Positions 1 to 8,221 of a DNA stretch of 20,017 nucleotides are shown here, one piece after another. The position numbers and the translations under genes were made by a program. The stretch lies in assembly GCA_002305415.1 (NCBI GenBank), contig DBQX01000124.1:1-20017 (forward strand), written 5' to 3'. Source of the stretch: Actinomycetales bacterium UBA1383. GTDB lineage: Bacteria; Actinomycetota; Actinomycetes; Actinomycetales; Actinomycetaceae. A model generated the notes under the pieces. That model was not told the origin of the DNA. It was given only the letters and a program-made list of their open reading frames with translations, and did not search any database. How positions within the stretch are numbered: the stretch's first letter is position 1; every line of letters begins with the position of its first letter.

Positions 1-1
1 G

Positions 2-748
2 GGCCGGGGGACGGGCGCCGGGGGCCCCGAGGCCGCGGCGCGGGACGTGCGCCACCGGGCGCTCGACGACGCCGCGCGGGACTTCGCGCCCGACGCCGTC
101 GTGCTCCTCGGCCACACGATGGACGACCAGGCCGAGACCGTCCTCCTCGGCCTCGGCCGCGGCTCCGGGGCCCGATCGCTGGCCGGGATGGCGGCGGCGA
201 CCGGGCGGCTGCGCCGCCCCTTCCTCCACCTCCGGCGCGCGGACACCCTCGGCGCCTGCGCCGACCTCGGCCTCACGCCGCTGGTGGACCCCACCAACGA
301 GCCGGACGGGACGTGGCGCCGCGCCGACGGCGGTCCCCTCCGGCGCTCCGCCCTGCGCCACGCCGCCCTCCCGGCGCTCGAGGAGGCGCTCGGGCCGGGG
401 GTCGTGCCGGCCCTCGCCCGGACGGCCGACCAGTTGCGCCGCGACGCCGACCTGCTCGACGCCCTCGCGCGCGACGTCCTCGCCGAGGTGACCCGCGCCG
501 GTGACGGGACGAGCCTCTCGCTGGACGCGGCAGGCCTCGAGGCGGCGCACCCGGCGATGCGGAGCAGGGTGGTGCGGGAGGCCATAATGGGACTGGCGGA
601 CCGTGGGGTCCGCGGGGCACTCGCGGCGCGCCACATCGCCGCCGTGGAGGCGCTCATCTCCGACTACCACGGGCAGGGCACCGTCCACCTGCCGGGCCGG
701 CTGACGGCCCGGCGGCGGGGGGCGACCCTGGTGATCGCGAAGGAGTGA
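2..748 (+). CDS. tilS: tRNA(Ile)-lysidine synthetase, 5'-truncated by window edge
   Basis: The visible 248 residues are the middle and C-terminal part of TilS, which uses ATP to attach lysine to the wobble C34 of tRNA-Ile(CAU), so that it reads AUA and is charged with isoleucine. The diagnostic stretch is HTMDDQAETVLLGLGRGSG, encoded around bases 113-169, typical of the N-type ATP-pyrophosphatase fold. It is followed by the helical segment with RTADQLRRDADLLDALA seen in actinobacterial TilS. The reading frame is open to base 2, and the SGGxDS nucleotide-binding loop and true start lie off the left edge. The GTG at base 47 is only the first start codon available in the window, not the gene start. 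The stop overlaps the region where hpt begins, the usual tilS-hpt pairing in Actinomycetota. The gene looks intact apart from the edge. Confidence 0.93.
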   Translation, partial: GRGTGAGGPEAAARDVRHRALDDAARDFAPDAVVLLGHTMDDQAETVLLGLGRGSGARSLAGMAAATGRLRRPFLHLRRADTLGACADLGLTPLVDPTNEPDGTWRRADGGPLRRSALRHAALPALEEALGPGVVPALARTADQLRRDADLLDALARDVLAEVTRAGDGTSLSLDAAGLEAAHPAMRSRVVREAIMGLADRGVRGALAARHIAAVEALISDYHGQGTVHLPGRLTARRRGATLVIAKE

Positions 749-750
749 CG

Positions 751-1308
751 GTGGACGCCAGTGACATGGGAGCGGACCTCAAGGAGATCCTGCTCACCGC
801 CGAGCAGATCGATGCGCGGCTCGACGAGCTGGCCGCCCGGATCGACAGGGACTACGCCGGCAAGGACCTCCTCCTCGTGGGCGTGCTCAACGGCGCGGTC
901 ATGGCGATGGCGGACCTCGCCCGCAAGCTGCACACGAAGGCACGCATGGACTGGATGGCGGTCTCGTCGTACGGCTCGGGAACCCGCTCCTCCGGGGTGG
1001 TCCGGATCCTGAAGGACCTCGGCACCGACATCCACGGGCGCAACGTCCTCATCGTGGAGGACATCATCGACTCCGGGCTCACGCTGTCCTGGCTGGTGGC
1101 GAACCTGAGGTCGCGCGGGCCCGCCTCACTGCGGATCGCGACCGTGCTGCGGAAGCCGGACGCCGCGAAGGTCACGGTCGACGTGGACTACGTGGGCTTC
1201 GACATCCCCAACGAGTTCGTCGTCGGCTACGGGCTGGACTACGCGGAGGACTACCGCAACCTGCCGTTCATCGGCACGCTGGCGCCCGAGGTGTACGGCG
1301 GGGCCTGA
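751..1308 (+). CDS. hpt: hypoxanthine(-guanine) phosphoribosyltransferase
   Basis: A purine-salvage enzyme that joins hypoxanthine or guanine to PRPP, giving IMP or GMP in the cytosol. The PRPP-binding signature VEDIIDSGLT lies at about residues 102-111 of the 185-residue product. GVLNGAVMAMADL near the N terminus, SSYGSGTRSSG in the flexible loop, and VGFDIPNEFVVGYGLDYAE near the C terminus are all standard for bacterial Hpt. I chose GTG 751 because AAGGAG at 740-745 sits 5 bases upstream. GTG 745 overlaps the tilS stop (GTGA), would add two residues and cannot be excluded; ATG 766 is too far from the ribosome site. It is probably co-transcribed with tilS. Function is secure; only the start is uncertain. 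Confidence 0.95.
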   Translation: MDASDMGADLKEILLTAEQIDARLDELAARIDRDYAGKDLLLVGVLNGAVMAMADLARKLHTKARMDWMAVSSYGSGTRSSGVVRILKDLGTDIHGRNVLIVEDIIDSGLTLSWLVANLRSRGPASLRIATVLRKPDAAKVTVDVDYVGFDIPNEFVVGYGLDYAEDYRNLPFIGTLAPEVYGGA

Positions 1309-1318
1309 GCTCCTTCGC

Positions 1319-1350
1319 GCTGGCAGCGAACATCACAGGATGTTCCCAGC
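1319..1350 (+). promoter_or_regulatory. hairpin/palindrome in the hpt-ftsH gap
   Basis: GAACATC (1328-1334) and GATGTTC (1339-1345) form a perfect 7-bp inverted repeat with a 4-base loop (ACAG). GCTGG (1319-1323) and CCAGC (1346-1350) can extend the stem beyond a 4-base bulge. The sequence just after it is moderately T-rich (GTTCTGTTCT), so it could end the tilS-hpt transcript. It could equally be an operator, because a weak -10-like TACCGT follows at 1360-1365 ahead of ftsH. No convincing -35 element is visible. Confidence 0.4.
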
Positions 1351-1406
1351 GTTCTGTTCTACCGTCGAGACACCGTTCCACGCAGTCGAAGGGAAGCCCG
1401 CGCCCG

Positions 1407-3458
1407 ATGGACAAGAAGAAGGCCCCGACCCGGGGCCCCCTGGTGTACGTCCTCTTCTTCCTGCTCCTGCTGTGGGGCCTCTACCTCGTCTTCGGCCAGT
1501 CGCCGTCCCGGACGATCGACACCTCGGAGGGCCTGGAGCTGCTGCGCGGCGAGACGGTGCAGAAGGTGGAGATCACCGAGGGCCTCCAGCGCGTCACCCT
1601 GGACCTGAGCGAGGACTACGTCACCACAGACGACTCGGGTGCCGAGGTCAACATGGGCACCCAGGTGGAGTTCTTCTACGTGCAGCCCCAGGGACAGGAG
1701 GTCGTGGACGCCGTCCGGGCCGCGAACCCGCCCGAGGGCTACAACTCCGTGGTCCCGCAGACCTCGTTCCTCACCTCGCTGCTGTCCTTCATGATCCCCC
1801 TGTTCATCCTCCTCGCCCTGTTCTGGTGGATGTCCTCCCGCATCCAGGGTGGCGCGGGGATGATGCGCTTCGGCAAGTCCAAGGCCAAGATGGTGAACAA
1901 GGAGAACCCGCAGGTCACCTTCGTGGACGTGGCTGGCGTGGACGAGGCGGTCGAGGAGCTGCAGGAGATCCGCGAGTTCCTCTCCGACCCGGGCAAGTTC
2001 CAGTCCGTGGGGGCCAAGATCCCCAAGGGCGTGCTGCTGTACGGCCCGCCCGGCACCGGCAAGACCCTCCTCGCCCGCGCCGTCGCCGGCGAGGCGGGCG
2101 TGCCGTTCTTCTCGATCTCGGCCTCCGAGTTCGTCGAGATGTTCGTGGGCGTGGGCGCCTCCCGGGTGCGTGACCTGTTCGAGCAGGCCAAGGCCAACGC
2201 CCCGGCGATCATCTTCGTGGACGAGATCGACGCCGTCGGCCGCCACCGCGGCGCCGGCCTGGGTGGCGGCCACGACGAGCGCGAGCAGACCCTCAACCAG
2301 CTCCTCGTCGAGATGGACGGCTTCGACGTCAACACGAACGTCATCCTCATCGCCGCCACGAACCGTCCCGACGTCCTCGACCCGGCGCTGCTGCGGCCGG
2401 GCCGCTTCGACCGGCAGATCGCGGTCGAGGCCCCGGACCTCAACGGGCGCCTGGCCATCCTGAACGTGCACGCCAAGGGCAAGCCCATGGCGAAGTCCGT
2501 CGACCTCCGGCTGGTGGCCAAGCGCACCCCCGGCTTCACCGGCGCCGACCTCGCCAACGTGCTCAACGAGGCCGCGCTCCTCACGGCCCGCTCCAACGCC
2601 CAGCTCATCGACAACCGGGCCCTGGACGAGGCGATCGACCGCGTGATCGCCGGGCCGCAGAAGCGCACCCGGGTGATGAACGAGAAGGAGAAGAAGATCA
2701 CCGCCTACCACGAGGGTGGTCACGCGCTCGCCGCCGCGGCGCTGCGCTACACCGACCCCGTGACCAAGGTGACGATCCTGCCCCGCGGCCGCGCGCTCGG
2801 CTACACGATGGTGATGCCCACGGAGGACAAGTACTCCACCACCCGCAACGAGCTGCTCGACCAGCTCGCGTACGCGATGGGGGGCCGGGTCGCGGAGGAA
2901 CTCGTGTTCCACGACCCCACCACCGGCGCCTCGAACGACATCGAGAAGGCCACCGCCATCGCGCGGAAGATGGTCACCCAGTACGGCATGAGCGACCGGA
3001 TCGGCACGGTGAAGCTCGGCATCTCCGACTCGGAGCCGTTCCTCGGCCGCGACATGGGACACCAGCGCGACTACTCCGAGGAGGTGGCGGGCATCATCGA
3101 CGACGAGATCCGCCAGCTGCTCGACCAGGCCCACGACGAGGCCTGGGAGATCCTCAGCGAGTACCGCCAGGTGCTCGACGACCTCGTGCTGGCGCTGCTC
3201 GAGCGGGAGACCCTCAACGAGAAGGAACTCGCCGTGATCTTCGAGCCCGTGAGGAAGCGCGAGCCGCGTCCCGTGTGGCACTCCAGCCCGAGCCGGCCGG
3301 TGTCGGCGATCCCGCCGGTCTCCACGCCCGCGGAGCGCGCGACCGGCACCGCCGGGCAGCTGCCCCAGGACCAGGCGGCCGCGGCGAACGAGGGCGAGTT
3401 CGGGACCGGACCCGTGCCGCCGGGCGGCACGATCGGCAGCCCGGTCGGGAGCCGGTGA
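1407..3458 (+). CDS. ftsH: ATP-dependent zinc metalloprotease FtsH
   Basis: A membrane-anchored AAA+ protease (683 residues) that unfolds and degrades damaged membrane proteins and selected cytosolic regulators; it works as a hexamer. Transmembrane segments lie at about 12-30 and 121-142, with an extracytoplasmic loop between them. The AAA module has Walker A GPPGTGKT at 213-220, Walker B IIFVDE at 268-273, and a second region of homology containing TNRPDVLDPALLRPGRFDR. The zinc site is HEGGH at 435-439, the HExxH motif with Gly in place of the common Ala. The C-terminal ~70 residues are Pro/Gly/Ala-rich and probably disordered, as in other actinobacterial FtsH proteins. The start is the ATG preceded by GAAGGGAAG and directly followed by MDKKK and the first membrane helix. 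Its stop overlaps the folE start (TGATG). Confidence 0.97.
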   Translation: MDKKKAPTRGPLVYVLFFLLLLWGLYLVFGQSPSRTIDTSEGLELLRGETVQKVEITEGLQRVTLDLSEDYVTTDDSGAEVNMGTQVEFFYVQPQGQEVVDAVRAANPPEGYNSVVPQTSFLTSLLSFMIPLFILLALFWWMSSRIQGGAGMMRFGKSKAKMVNKENPQVTFVDVAGVDEAVEELQEIREFLSDPGKFQSVGAKIPKGVLLYGPPGTGKTLLARAVAGEAGVPFFSISASEFVEMFVGVGASRVRDLFEQAKANAPAIIFVDEIDAVGRHRGAGLGGGHDEREQTLNQLLVEMDGFDVNTNVILIAATNRPDVLDPALLRPGRFDRQIAVEAPDLNGRLAILNVHAKGKPMAKSVDLRLVAKRTPGFTGADLANVLNEAALLTARSNAQLIDNRALDEAIDRVIAGPQKRTRVMNEKEKKITAYHEGGHALAAAALRYTDPVTKVTILPRGRALGYTMVMPTEDKYSTTRNELLDQLAYAMGGRVAEELVFHDPTTGASNDIEKATAIARKMVTQYGMSDRIGTVKLGISDSEPFLGRDMGHQRDYSEEVAGIIDDEIRQLLDQAHDEAWEILSEYRQVLDDLVLALLERETLNEKELAVIFEPVRKREPRPVWHSSPSRPVSAIPPVSTPAERATGTAGQLPQDQAAAANEGEFGTGPVPPGGTIGSPVGSR

Positions 3459-4033
3459 TGACACGGCACTACGACGCGGCGGGCGTCGAGCGGGCCGTGC
3501 GCGACCTGCTCGTCGCGATCGGTGAGGACCCCACCCGCGACGGGCTGCTGGGCACCCCGGAGCGGATGGCACGGGCGTACCGCGAGATCTTCGCCGGCCT
3601 GTACAGCGAGCCCGCGGACGTGCTGGGTACCGTCTTCGACCTCGGCCACGAGGAACTCATCCTGGTCCGTGACATCCCGCTCTACTCGATGTGCGAGCAC
3701 CACCTCCTGCCGTTCCATGGCGAGGCGCACGTCGGCTACCTGCCCGGGGAGGGAGGCCACGTCACCGGCCTGTCGAAGGTGGCCCGCCTGGTGGACGGGT
3801 TCGCGCGCCGGCCCCAGGTGCAGGAGCGGCTCACGTCCGAGATCGCCGACGCGCTCGTCGAGCGGCTCGGCGCGAAGGGCGTGATCGTGATCATCGAGGC
3901 CGAGCACCTGTGCATGTCGATGCGCGGGGTCCGCAAGCCGGGGTCCCGGACGGTCACCTCCGCCGTCCGCGGCCACCTGCGCAATCCCGCCACGCGCGCC
4001 GAGGCGATGAGCCTCCTCCTGCCGGGGCGCTGA
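3458..4033 (+). CDS. folE: GTP cyclohydrolase I
   Basis: Converts GTP to 7,8-dihydroneopterin triphosphate and formate, the entry step of tetrahydrofolate synthesis. The product is 191 residues. The zinc ligands are visible in SMCEHHLLPFHG (C79, H82) and in EHLCMSMRG (C152). GYLPGEGGHVTGLSKVARLVD and SRTVTSAVRG are family hallmarks. The ATG start overlaps the ftsH stop by one base (TGATG), which implies translational coupling; the same frame is open further upstream inside ftsH but with no reason to start there. It is followed immediately by folP. The length is normal for the short bacterial form lacking a eukaryotic-type N-terminal extension. Confidence 0.97.
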   Translation: MTRHYDAAGVERAVRDLLVAIGEDPTRDGLLGTPERMARAYREIFAGLYSEPADVLGTVFDLGHEELILVRDIPLYSMCEHHLLPFHGEAHVGYLPGEGGHVTGLSKVARLVDGFARRPQVQERLTSEIADALVERLGAKGVIVIIEAEHLCMSMRGVRKPGSRTVTSAVRGHLRNPATRAEAMSLLLPGR

Positions 4034-4869
4034 TGGACCTCTTCGACGCGGGACGGACCCTCGTGATGGGCGTGGTGAACGTCACGCCGGACTCGTTCTC
4101 CGACGGGGGACGCTGGCTCGCCCCCGAGGCGGCACTCGCGCACGCCCGCCGCCTCATCGACGACGGCGCGGACATCCTCGACGTCGGCGGCGAGTCCACC
4201 CGGCCCGGAGCCCGCCGGGTCGACGCCGCGGAGGAGTGCGACCGGATCCTCGGAGTCGTCCGCGAGCTGGCCGCCGAGGGCCACACGGTCTCGGTGGACA
4301 CCGTGAACGCGGTCACGGCGCATGCCGCCGTCGCCGCGGGCGCGCGCATCATCAACGACGTCTCCGGGTCTCTCGCCGATCCCGACATGCCGCGCGTGAT
4401 CGCCGAGACCGGCGTGGCCTACGTGGCGCAGCACTGGCGCGGCACGCCCGAGACGATGAACTCGCTGGCCACCTACGGCGACGTCGTCGCCGAGGTCGTC
4501 GCCGAGCTGCGCGGGCGTCTCGACACCCTCCAGGAGGCCGGCGTCCGCCACGAGCAGATCATCTGCGACCCTGGGCTCGGGTTCGCGAAGGACGCCGGGC
4601 ACAACTGGCGGATCCTCGCGCACATCGACGAGTTCGCCGCGCTCGGGCACCCGCTCCTCGTCGGTGCGTCCCGCAAGCGGTTCCTCGCCGGGGTGGTGCC
4701 CCCGGCGCTCGCCGCCCAGCCCCTCGAGCGGGACCACGCCACGGCGGCGATCACGGCCCTGCTCGCCCACCACGGCGTGTGGGCCGTACGGGTCCACGAG
4801 GTGCGCCCCTCGCGGGACGCCGTCCGGGTGGCGCGGATGGTCCTCGAGAACAGGCGCCCCCGTGAGTGA
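4033..4869 (+). CDS. folP: dihydropteroate synthase
   Basis: Condenses p-aminobenzoate with 6-hydroxymethyl-7,8-dihydropterin diphosphate to give dihydropteroate; it is the sulfonamide target. The 278-residue product has the TIM-barrel signatures GVVNVTPDSFSDGG (from residue 13), DVGGESTRPGA, and the phosphate/pABA-binding GASRKRF at 211-217. The start ATG overlaps the folE stop by one base (TGATG). The C-terminal end overlaps the GTG start of the next gene by 8 bases. The motif set matches the functional FolP1 type rather than the divergent FolP2 paralogue of mycobacteria; this is inferred from the motifs and from the neighbouring folate genes. Confidence 0.97.
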   Translation: MDLFDAGRTLVMGVVNVTPDSFSDGGRWLAPEAALAHARRLIDDGADILDVGGESTRPGARRVDAAEECDRILGVVRELAAEGHTVSVDTVNAVTAHAAVAAGARIINDVSGSLADPDMPRVIAETGVAYVAQHWRGTPETMNSLATYGDVVAEVVAELRGRLDTLQEAGVRHEQIICDPGLGFAKDAGHNWRILAHIDEFAALGHPLLVGASRKRFLAGVVPPALAAQPLERDHATAAITALLAHHGVWAVRVHEVRPSRDAVRVARMVLENRRPRE

Positions 4870-5728
4870 CGTCATCTGGCTCAGTGGCCTCGCCGCCCAC
4901 GCCCACCACGGCGTGTTCCCGTTCGAGCAGCGCGAGGGGCAGCGGTTCGTCCTCGACGTGGGGTACGAGCTGGACACCCGGCCCGCCGGCCGGGCCGACG
5001 ACGTCGCCGCGACCGTCTCGTACAGCGACGTGGCGGGCGCGGTGCACGGCGTCCTGACGGGACCGCCGTTCCGGCTCCTCGAGGCGCTCGCGGAGCGGGT
5101 GGCCGCCACCGTGCTCGACTTCGCGGGCGTCGCGGGTGTCACGGTCGTCGTGCACAAGCCGCAGGCCCCCCTGCCGGTCAGTGTCGCGGACGTGTCGCTC
5201 ACGATCCGGCGCACGCCGATCACCGTCGTCCCCGCCGCACCCGTGCGCAGCGTCCTCGCGCTCGGCGGAAACGTCGGTGACGTGCCCGCCACCCTCCGGT
5301 CCGCCGTCGCCACGGTGCGCCAGGAGCTGGGGGAGGTCCGCGTGGGGCCGCTCGTGCGGACACCGGCCATGACGCTGCCGGGCTCCGGCCCGCAACCGGA
5401 CTACTGGAACACCGTCCTCGAGGCCCGCACGCGCCTCTCGGCCTGCGAGGTGCTCGCGCTCGGCCAGCGGCTGGAGGCACGCCACGGGCGACGACGCGAC
5501 GAACGCTGGGGGCCGCGCACCCTGGACGTGGACCTGGTCGCGCACGGCGCGGTCCGTTCCAGCGACCCCACCCTCCTCCTGCCCCATCCAGGCGCGGTGG
5601 ACCGCGCCTTCGTGCTGGTCCCGTGGGCCGCGCTGGACCCGGACGCGCTGCTCGAGGGACGTCCGGTGGGGGAGCGGGCGGCCGAGGTGGGGACCGAGGT
5701 GCTCGAGCGAGTGGATGCGTGGACCTGA
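4862..5728 (+). CDS. folBK: bifunctional dihydroneopterin aldolase / HPPK (FolB-FolK fusion)
   Basis: One 288-residue open frame covers two consecutive folate steps. Residues 1 to about 122 are a FolB domain (LSGLAAHAHHGVFPFEQREGQ at the N terminus, the active-site Lys at about K99 in HKPQAP), which cleaves dihydroneopterin to 6-hydroxymethyl-dihydropterin. From about residue 128 there is a FolK domain: SVLALGGNVGD, RWGPRTLDVDLVAHG and LLLPHPGAVDRAFVLVPWA. It transfers pyrophosphate from ATP to make the substrate of FolP. The linker is short (TPITVVPAAP) and contains no stop or frameshift. The start is GTG 4862, giving VSDVIWLSGL, and lies within the 3' end of folP. In many actinobacteria the two domains are separate adjacent genes, so this is a natural fusion. 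Confidence 0.93.
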   Translation: MSDVIWLSGLAAHAHHGVFPFEQREGQRFVLDVGYELDTRPAGRADDVAATVSYSDVAGAVHGVLTGPPFRLLEALAERVAATVLDFAGVAGVTVVVHKPQAPLPVSVADVSLTIRRTPITVVPAAPVRSVLALGGNVGDVPATLRSAVATVRQELGEVRVGPLVRTPAMTLPGSGPQPDYWNTVLEARTRLSACEVLALGQRLEARHGRRRDERWGPRTLDVDLVAHGAVRSSDPTLLLPHPGAVDRAFVLVPWAALDPDALLEGRPVGERAAEVGTEVLERVDAWT

Positions 5729-6201
5729 TGCGGGTGACGAGCTGGACGACGCTGGCGCTGCTGACGCTGGCGAGCGCCGTCGCGAGCTGGGTGGCCCTCG
5801 ACGTGGCCGACTCGCTGGGAATCGTCGTGATCGGGTCCCCGTGGTTCACCGCCGGGTTCCTGCTCCTCGCCTCGGGGTGGCTCCTCGTGCGCGGGCGAGG
5901 GGTGCGCCGGATGGTCGCGGGCCAGCCCACAAGGATGACACCCCTGCTCGCAGCCCGGGTGGTGAGCCTGGCCAAGGCGTCGTCGCTGACCGGGGGCCTC
6001 CTCGCGGGATGGTTCGCCGCCGTGCTCGTACGGGCATCCGCGAACGCCGCCGCCCCCCTGAACCAGGACATCATGGTGGGCGCCGTGGTCGACCTGGCCG
6101 CCAGCCTCGGTTTGGTGGTGGTGGGGATGCTGGTGGAACACTGGTGCCACGTCCAGCCACCCGAGGACGACGAGAACACGCCGACCGCCACGCCCGCCTG
6201 A
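5728..6201 (+). CDS. DUF3180 family membrane protein
   Basis: A 157-residue integral membrane protein with four likely helices at about 7-25, 38-54, 84-101 and 114-136. The segment AARVVSLAKASSLTGGLLAGWF is the conserved core of DUF3180 proteins, which sit next to folK in many Actinomycetota (the Rv3605c position in M. tuberculosis). The function is unknown. The ATG overlaps the folBK stop by one base (TGATG); a GTG at 5719 is an alternative three codons upstream. The C terminus is acidic and Thr/Pro-rich. The family call rests on motif recall and on position, not on a search. Confidence 0.8.
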   Translation: MRVTSWTTLALLTLASAVASWVALDVADSLGIVVIGSPWFTAGFLLLASGWLLVRGRGVRRMVAGQPTRMTPLLAARVVSLAKASSLTGGLLAGWFAAVLVRASANAAAPLNQDIMVGAVVDLAASLGLVVVGMLVEHWCHVQPPEDDENTPTATPA

Positions 6202-6209
6202 GGAGCCGA

Positions 6210-6707
6210 ATGAGCAGTACCCCGCGCCAGGATCCGTTCAGCCCCGGCGGGATCTCCTTCACCCCGGTCTCCCCCTCGCTGATCCCCGTCCGCCTCATCT
6301 CCGCGGCCCTGGGACTCCTGCCGCTCCTCCTGGCGGGCGTGGTGCTCGGGCTCGTGGTGCACCGGACGCTGTGGGCGCTCGCGGGCCTGGCGCTCGTGGT
6401 CTTCGCCTGGCTGCTGTGGCTGGTGCCGCGCCAGGTGCGTGCGCTCGGGTACGCCGAGGCGGCCGACGACCTGCTGATCCGGCGCGGCATCATGTTCAAG
6501 ACGATGAGCATCGTGCCGTACGGCCGGATGCAGTTCGTGGACGTCCACCAGGGGCCCCTCGACCGCCTCTTCGGCATCTCGCAGGTGCAGCTCCACACCG
6601 CCGCCGCCACCACGGACGCCGTCCTGCCCGGACTGCCCGCCGCGGAGTCGGCACGCCTGCGGGACCGCCTGACTGCCCGTGGCGAGGCGCGGCTGGCGGG
6701 GCTGTGA
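6210..6707 (+). CDS. PH (bPH2/YdbS-like) domain membrane protein, short
   Basis: A 165-residue protein with two predicted membrane helices at about 28-50 and 54-72. A single bacterial PH-like (bPH2) domain follows at about 80-160: YAEAADDLLIRRGIMFKT, then MSIVPYGRMQFVDVHQGPLDRLFGI, then QVQLHTA. This matches the YdbS half of YdbS/YdbT-type pairs; in Bacillus that pair is linked to resistance to some antimicrobial peptides, but no role can be assigned here. The ATG is preceded by GGAG at 6202-6205. Its stop overlaps the GTG of the next, longer PH-domain gene, so the two proteins are probably made together. Confidence 0.82.
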   Translation: MSSTPRQDPFSPGGISFTPVSPSLIPVRLISAALGLLPLLLAGVVLGLVVHRTLWALAGLALVVFAWLLWLVPRQVRALGYAEAADDLLIRRGIMFKTMSIVPYGRMQFVDVHQGPLDRLFGISQVQLHTAAATTDAVLPGLPAAESARLRDRLTARGEARLAGL

Positions 6708-8221
6708 GCGCCGTCCCCCCGCCGGAGGAGCGCCGGCACGCCGTCGCGCCCGAGCCCGTGGCGCCCCCCGAGGACTCGGCCGTCTGGCGCAAGGTCCACC
6801 CGGCCACGCCCATGATCAACGCCTGGAAGGTCCTGGGCGTGCTCGTCGCGGTCGTGGCGTTCAACACGCTCGAGGACCTCGGCACGTTGGCCGGGGCGAT
6901 CGGCACCTTCCCGGTCGTGCAGCTGGTCCTGGGCATCGCCGGCGGCGTCGTCCTCATCCTGGGCATCGCCTTCGCCTACTCCTGGCTCGCCTGGCGGCGC
7001 ATGCGCTACGCCATCGGCGCGGATGCCGTGTACTTCCACCACGGGATCCTGTTCCGCACGCAGCGGCACGCCCGCCTCAACCGCATCCAGGGCGTGGACA
7101 TCGTCCGTCCCCTGCTCGGACGGCTGGTCGGGCTCAGCGCCCTCAACATCGAGACAGCGGGCGGCGGCCAGTCGAACATCCGCATCCAGTACCTGAAGGA
7201 CGAGGAGGCGGAGCGGGTGCGCGCCGAGGTGCTCGCCCGCGCGGCGGGGCTCCGCGCGATGGCGGTGCCCGGCGGCACGGAGTTCGCCCGCGCCCCGGAG
7301 CGCGTCATGTACACGCTCCAGGTGCGTGACCAGCTGCTCAGCCTCGCCCTCTCCCCGCTGGCCTTCTTCGCGGTCCTCGGGCTGGTCGCGCTCATCCCCC
7401 TGACGATCTTCGCGGACTCCTTCTGGTCGCTGTTCGCGATCCTGCCCGCCGGCCTCGCGTTCGCCGCCGCCCTCTTCGGCCGGTTCGACAACGAGTTCAA
7501 CTTCACGCTCGCGATCTCCCCGGACGGGCTGCGGCTCCGGCACGGGCTGTTGGCCACGCGCGCCCAGACCATCCCGCCCGGGCGCGTGCAGGCGGTGCAG
7601 CTGACCCAGGGCCTGCTGTGGCGGCTGAAGGGGTGGTGGCGTGTCGAAGTCAACGTCGCGGGCTACGGCGCGTCCTCGGGGGACGACGTGAAGATGCCCC
7701 GCACCGTGCTCGTCCCGGTGGCGAGCCGCGAGGAGGCGCTGATGGCGCTGTGGCTCGTCCTGCCGGACCTCGGGGCGGACGATCCGGACGCCGTCGTGAA
7801 CGCCGCGCTCGTCGGCCAGCTCGACGACGCCGGCTTCCTGCACTCGCCACCGACCGCCCGGTGGGTGGACCCGGTGAAGTGGCGCCGCAACGGGCTGTTC
7901 ATCACGCGCACGGCGCTGCTGATCCGCAACGGGCGCCTCACCCGCCGCCTCAGCGTGGTGCCCCACGAACGCACCCAGTCCCTCGCCATCCAGCAGGGCC
8001 CGTGGGAGCGGCGCCTCGGGCTCGCCGACTTCCGGGCCGACTCGGTCCCGGGCCCGGTCAGCACCCGCACCTACCATCTGCCCGCGGACGTGGCCCAGCG
8101 CCTGCTGTTCGAGCAGGCGGACCGCGCGAGGGCGGCGCGCGCCAAAGAGGGCCCGGAGGAGTGGATGCGTCGGGTCGGCGTCGCCGCCCCGGCGCCCGAG
8201 GCCCCGGAGCCGGGCGAGTGA
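6704..8221 (+). CDS. multi-domain PH (bPH2/YdbT-like) membrane protein
   Basis: A 505-residue membrane protein with three bPH2-like repeats. Repeat 1 starts around RYAIGADAVYFHHGILFRT (about residue 101). Repeat 2 has LAISPDGLRLRHGLLATRAQ followed by PPGRVQAVQL. Repeat 3 has LFITRTALLIRNGRLTRRLS and VVPHERTQSLAIQQGPWERR. The hydrophobic pairs at about 42-58 and 71-96, and at 213-233 and 240-258, are likely membrane helices. The N-terminal 25 residues are Pro/Glu-rich and the C terminus is charged and Ala-rich. GTG 6704 overlaps the previous stop by four bases (GTGA). YdbT-like architecture is the best description; the biochemical role is unknown. Its place inside a folate/pantothenate transcript is conserved in related bacteria but unexplained. 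Confidence 0.82.
   Translation: MSAVPPPEERRHAVAPEPVAPPEDSAVWRKVHPATPMINAWKVLGVLVAVVAFNTLEDLGTLAGAIGTFPVVQLVLGIAGGVVLILGIAFAYSWLAWRRMRYAIGADAVYFHHGILFRTQRHARLNRIQGVDIVRPLLGRLVGLSALNIETAGGGQSNIRIQYLKDEEAERVRAEVLARAAGLRAMAVPGGTEFARAPERVMYTLQVRDQLLSLALSPLAFFAVLGLVALIPLTIFADSFWSLFAILPAGLAFAAALFGRFDNEFNFTLAISPDGLRLRHGLLATRAQTIPPGRVQAVQLTQGLLWRLKGWWRVEVNVAGYGASSGDDVKMPRTVLVPVASREEALMALWLVLPDLGADDPDAVVNAALVGQLDDAGFLHSPPTARWVDPVKWRRNGLFITRTALLIRNGRLTRRLSVVPHERTQSLAIQQGPWERRLGLADFRADSVPGPVSTRTYHLPADVAQRLLFEQADRARAARAKEGPEEWMRRVGVAAPAPEAPEPGE

Noticed and set aside
1328..1345. Possible LexA (SOS) box GAAC...GTTC upstream of ftsH
   Set aside because: The half-sites are separated by ten bases, whereas the actinobacterial box has four; it is better described as a hairpin.
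1359..3572. Very long minus-strand open frame (737 codons) opposite ftsH
   Set aside because: It is the shadow of the GC-rich ftsH gene, whose plus-strand product has every FtsH motif. The minus-strand translation is Gly/Val/His/Asp-rich with no recognisable domain.
3691..4032. Extended folP frame running back through folE
   Set aside because: It is open only because of high GC; ATG 4033 overlaps the folE stop and begins the canonical dihydropteroate synthase sequence.
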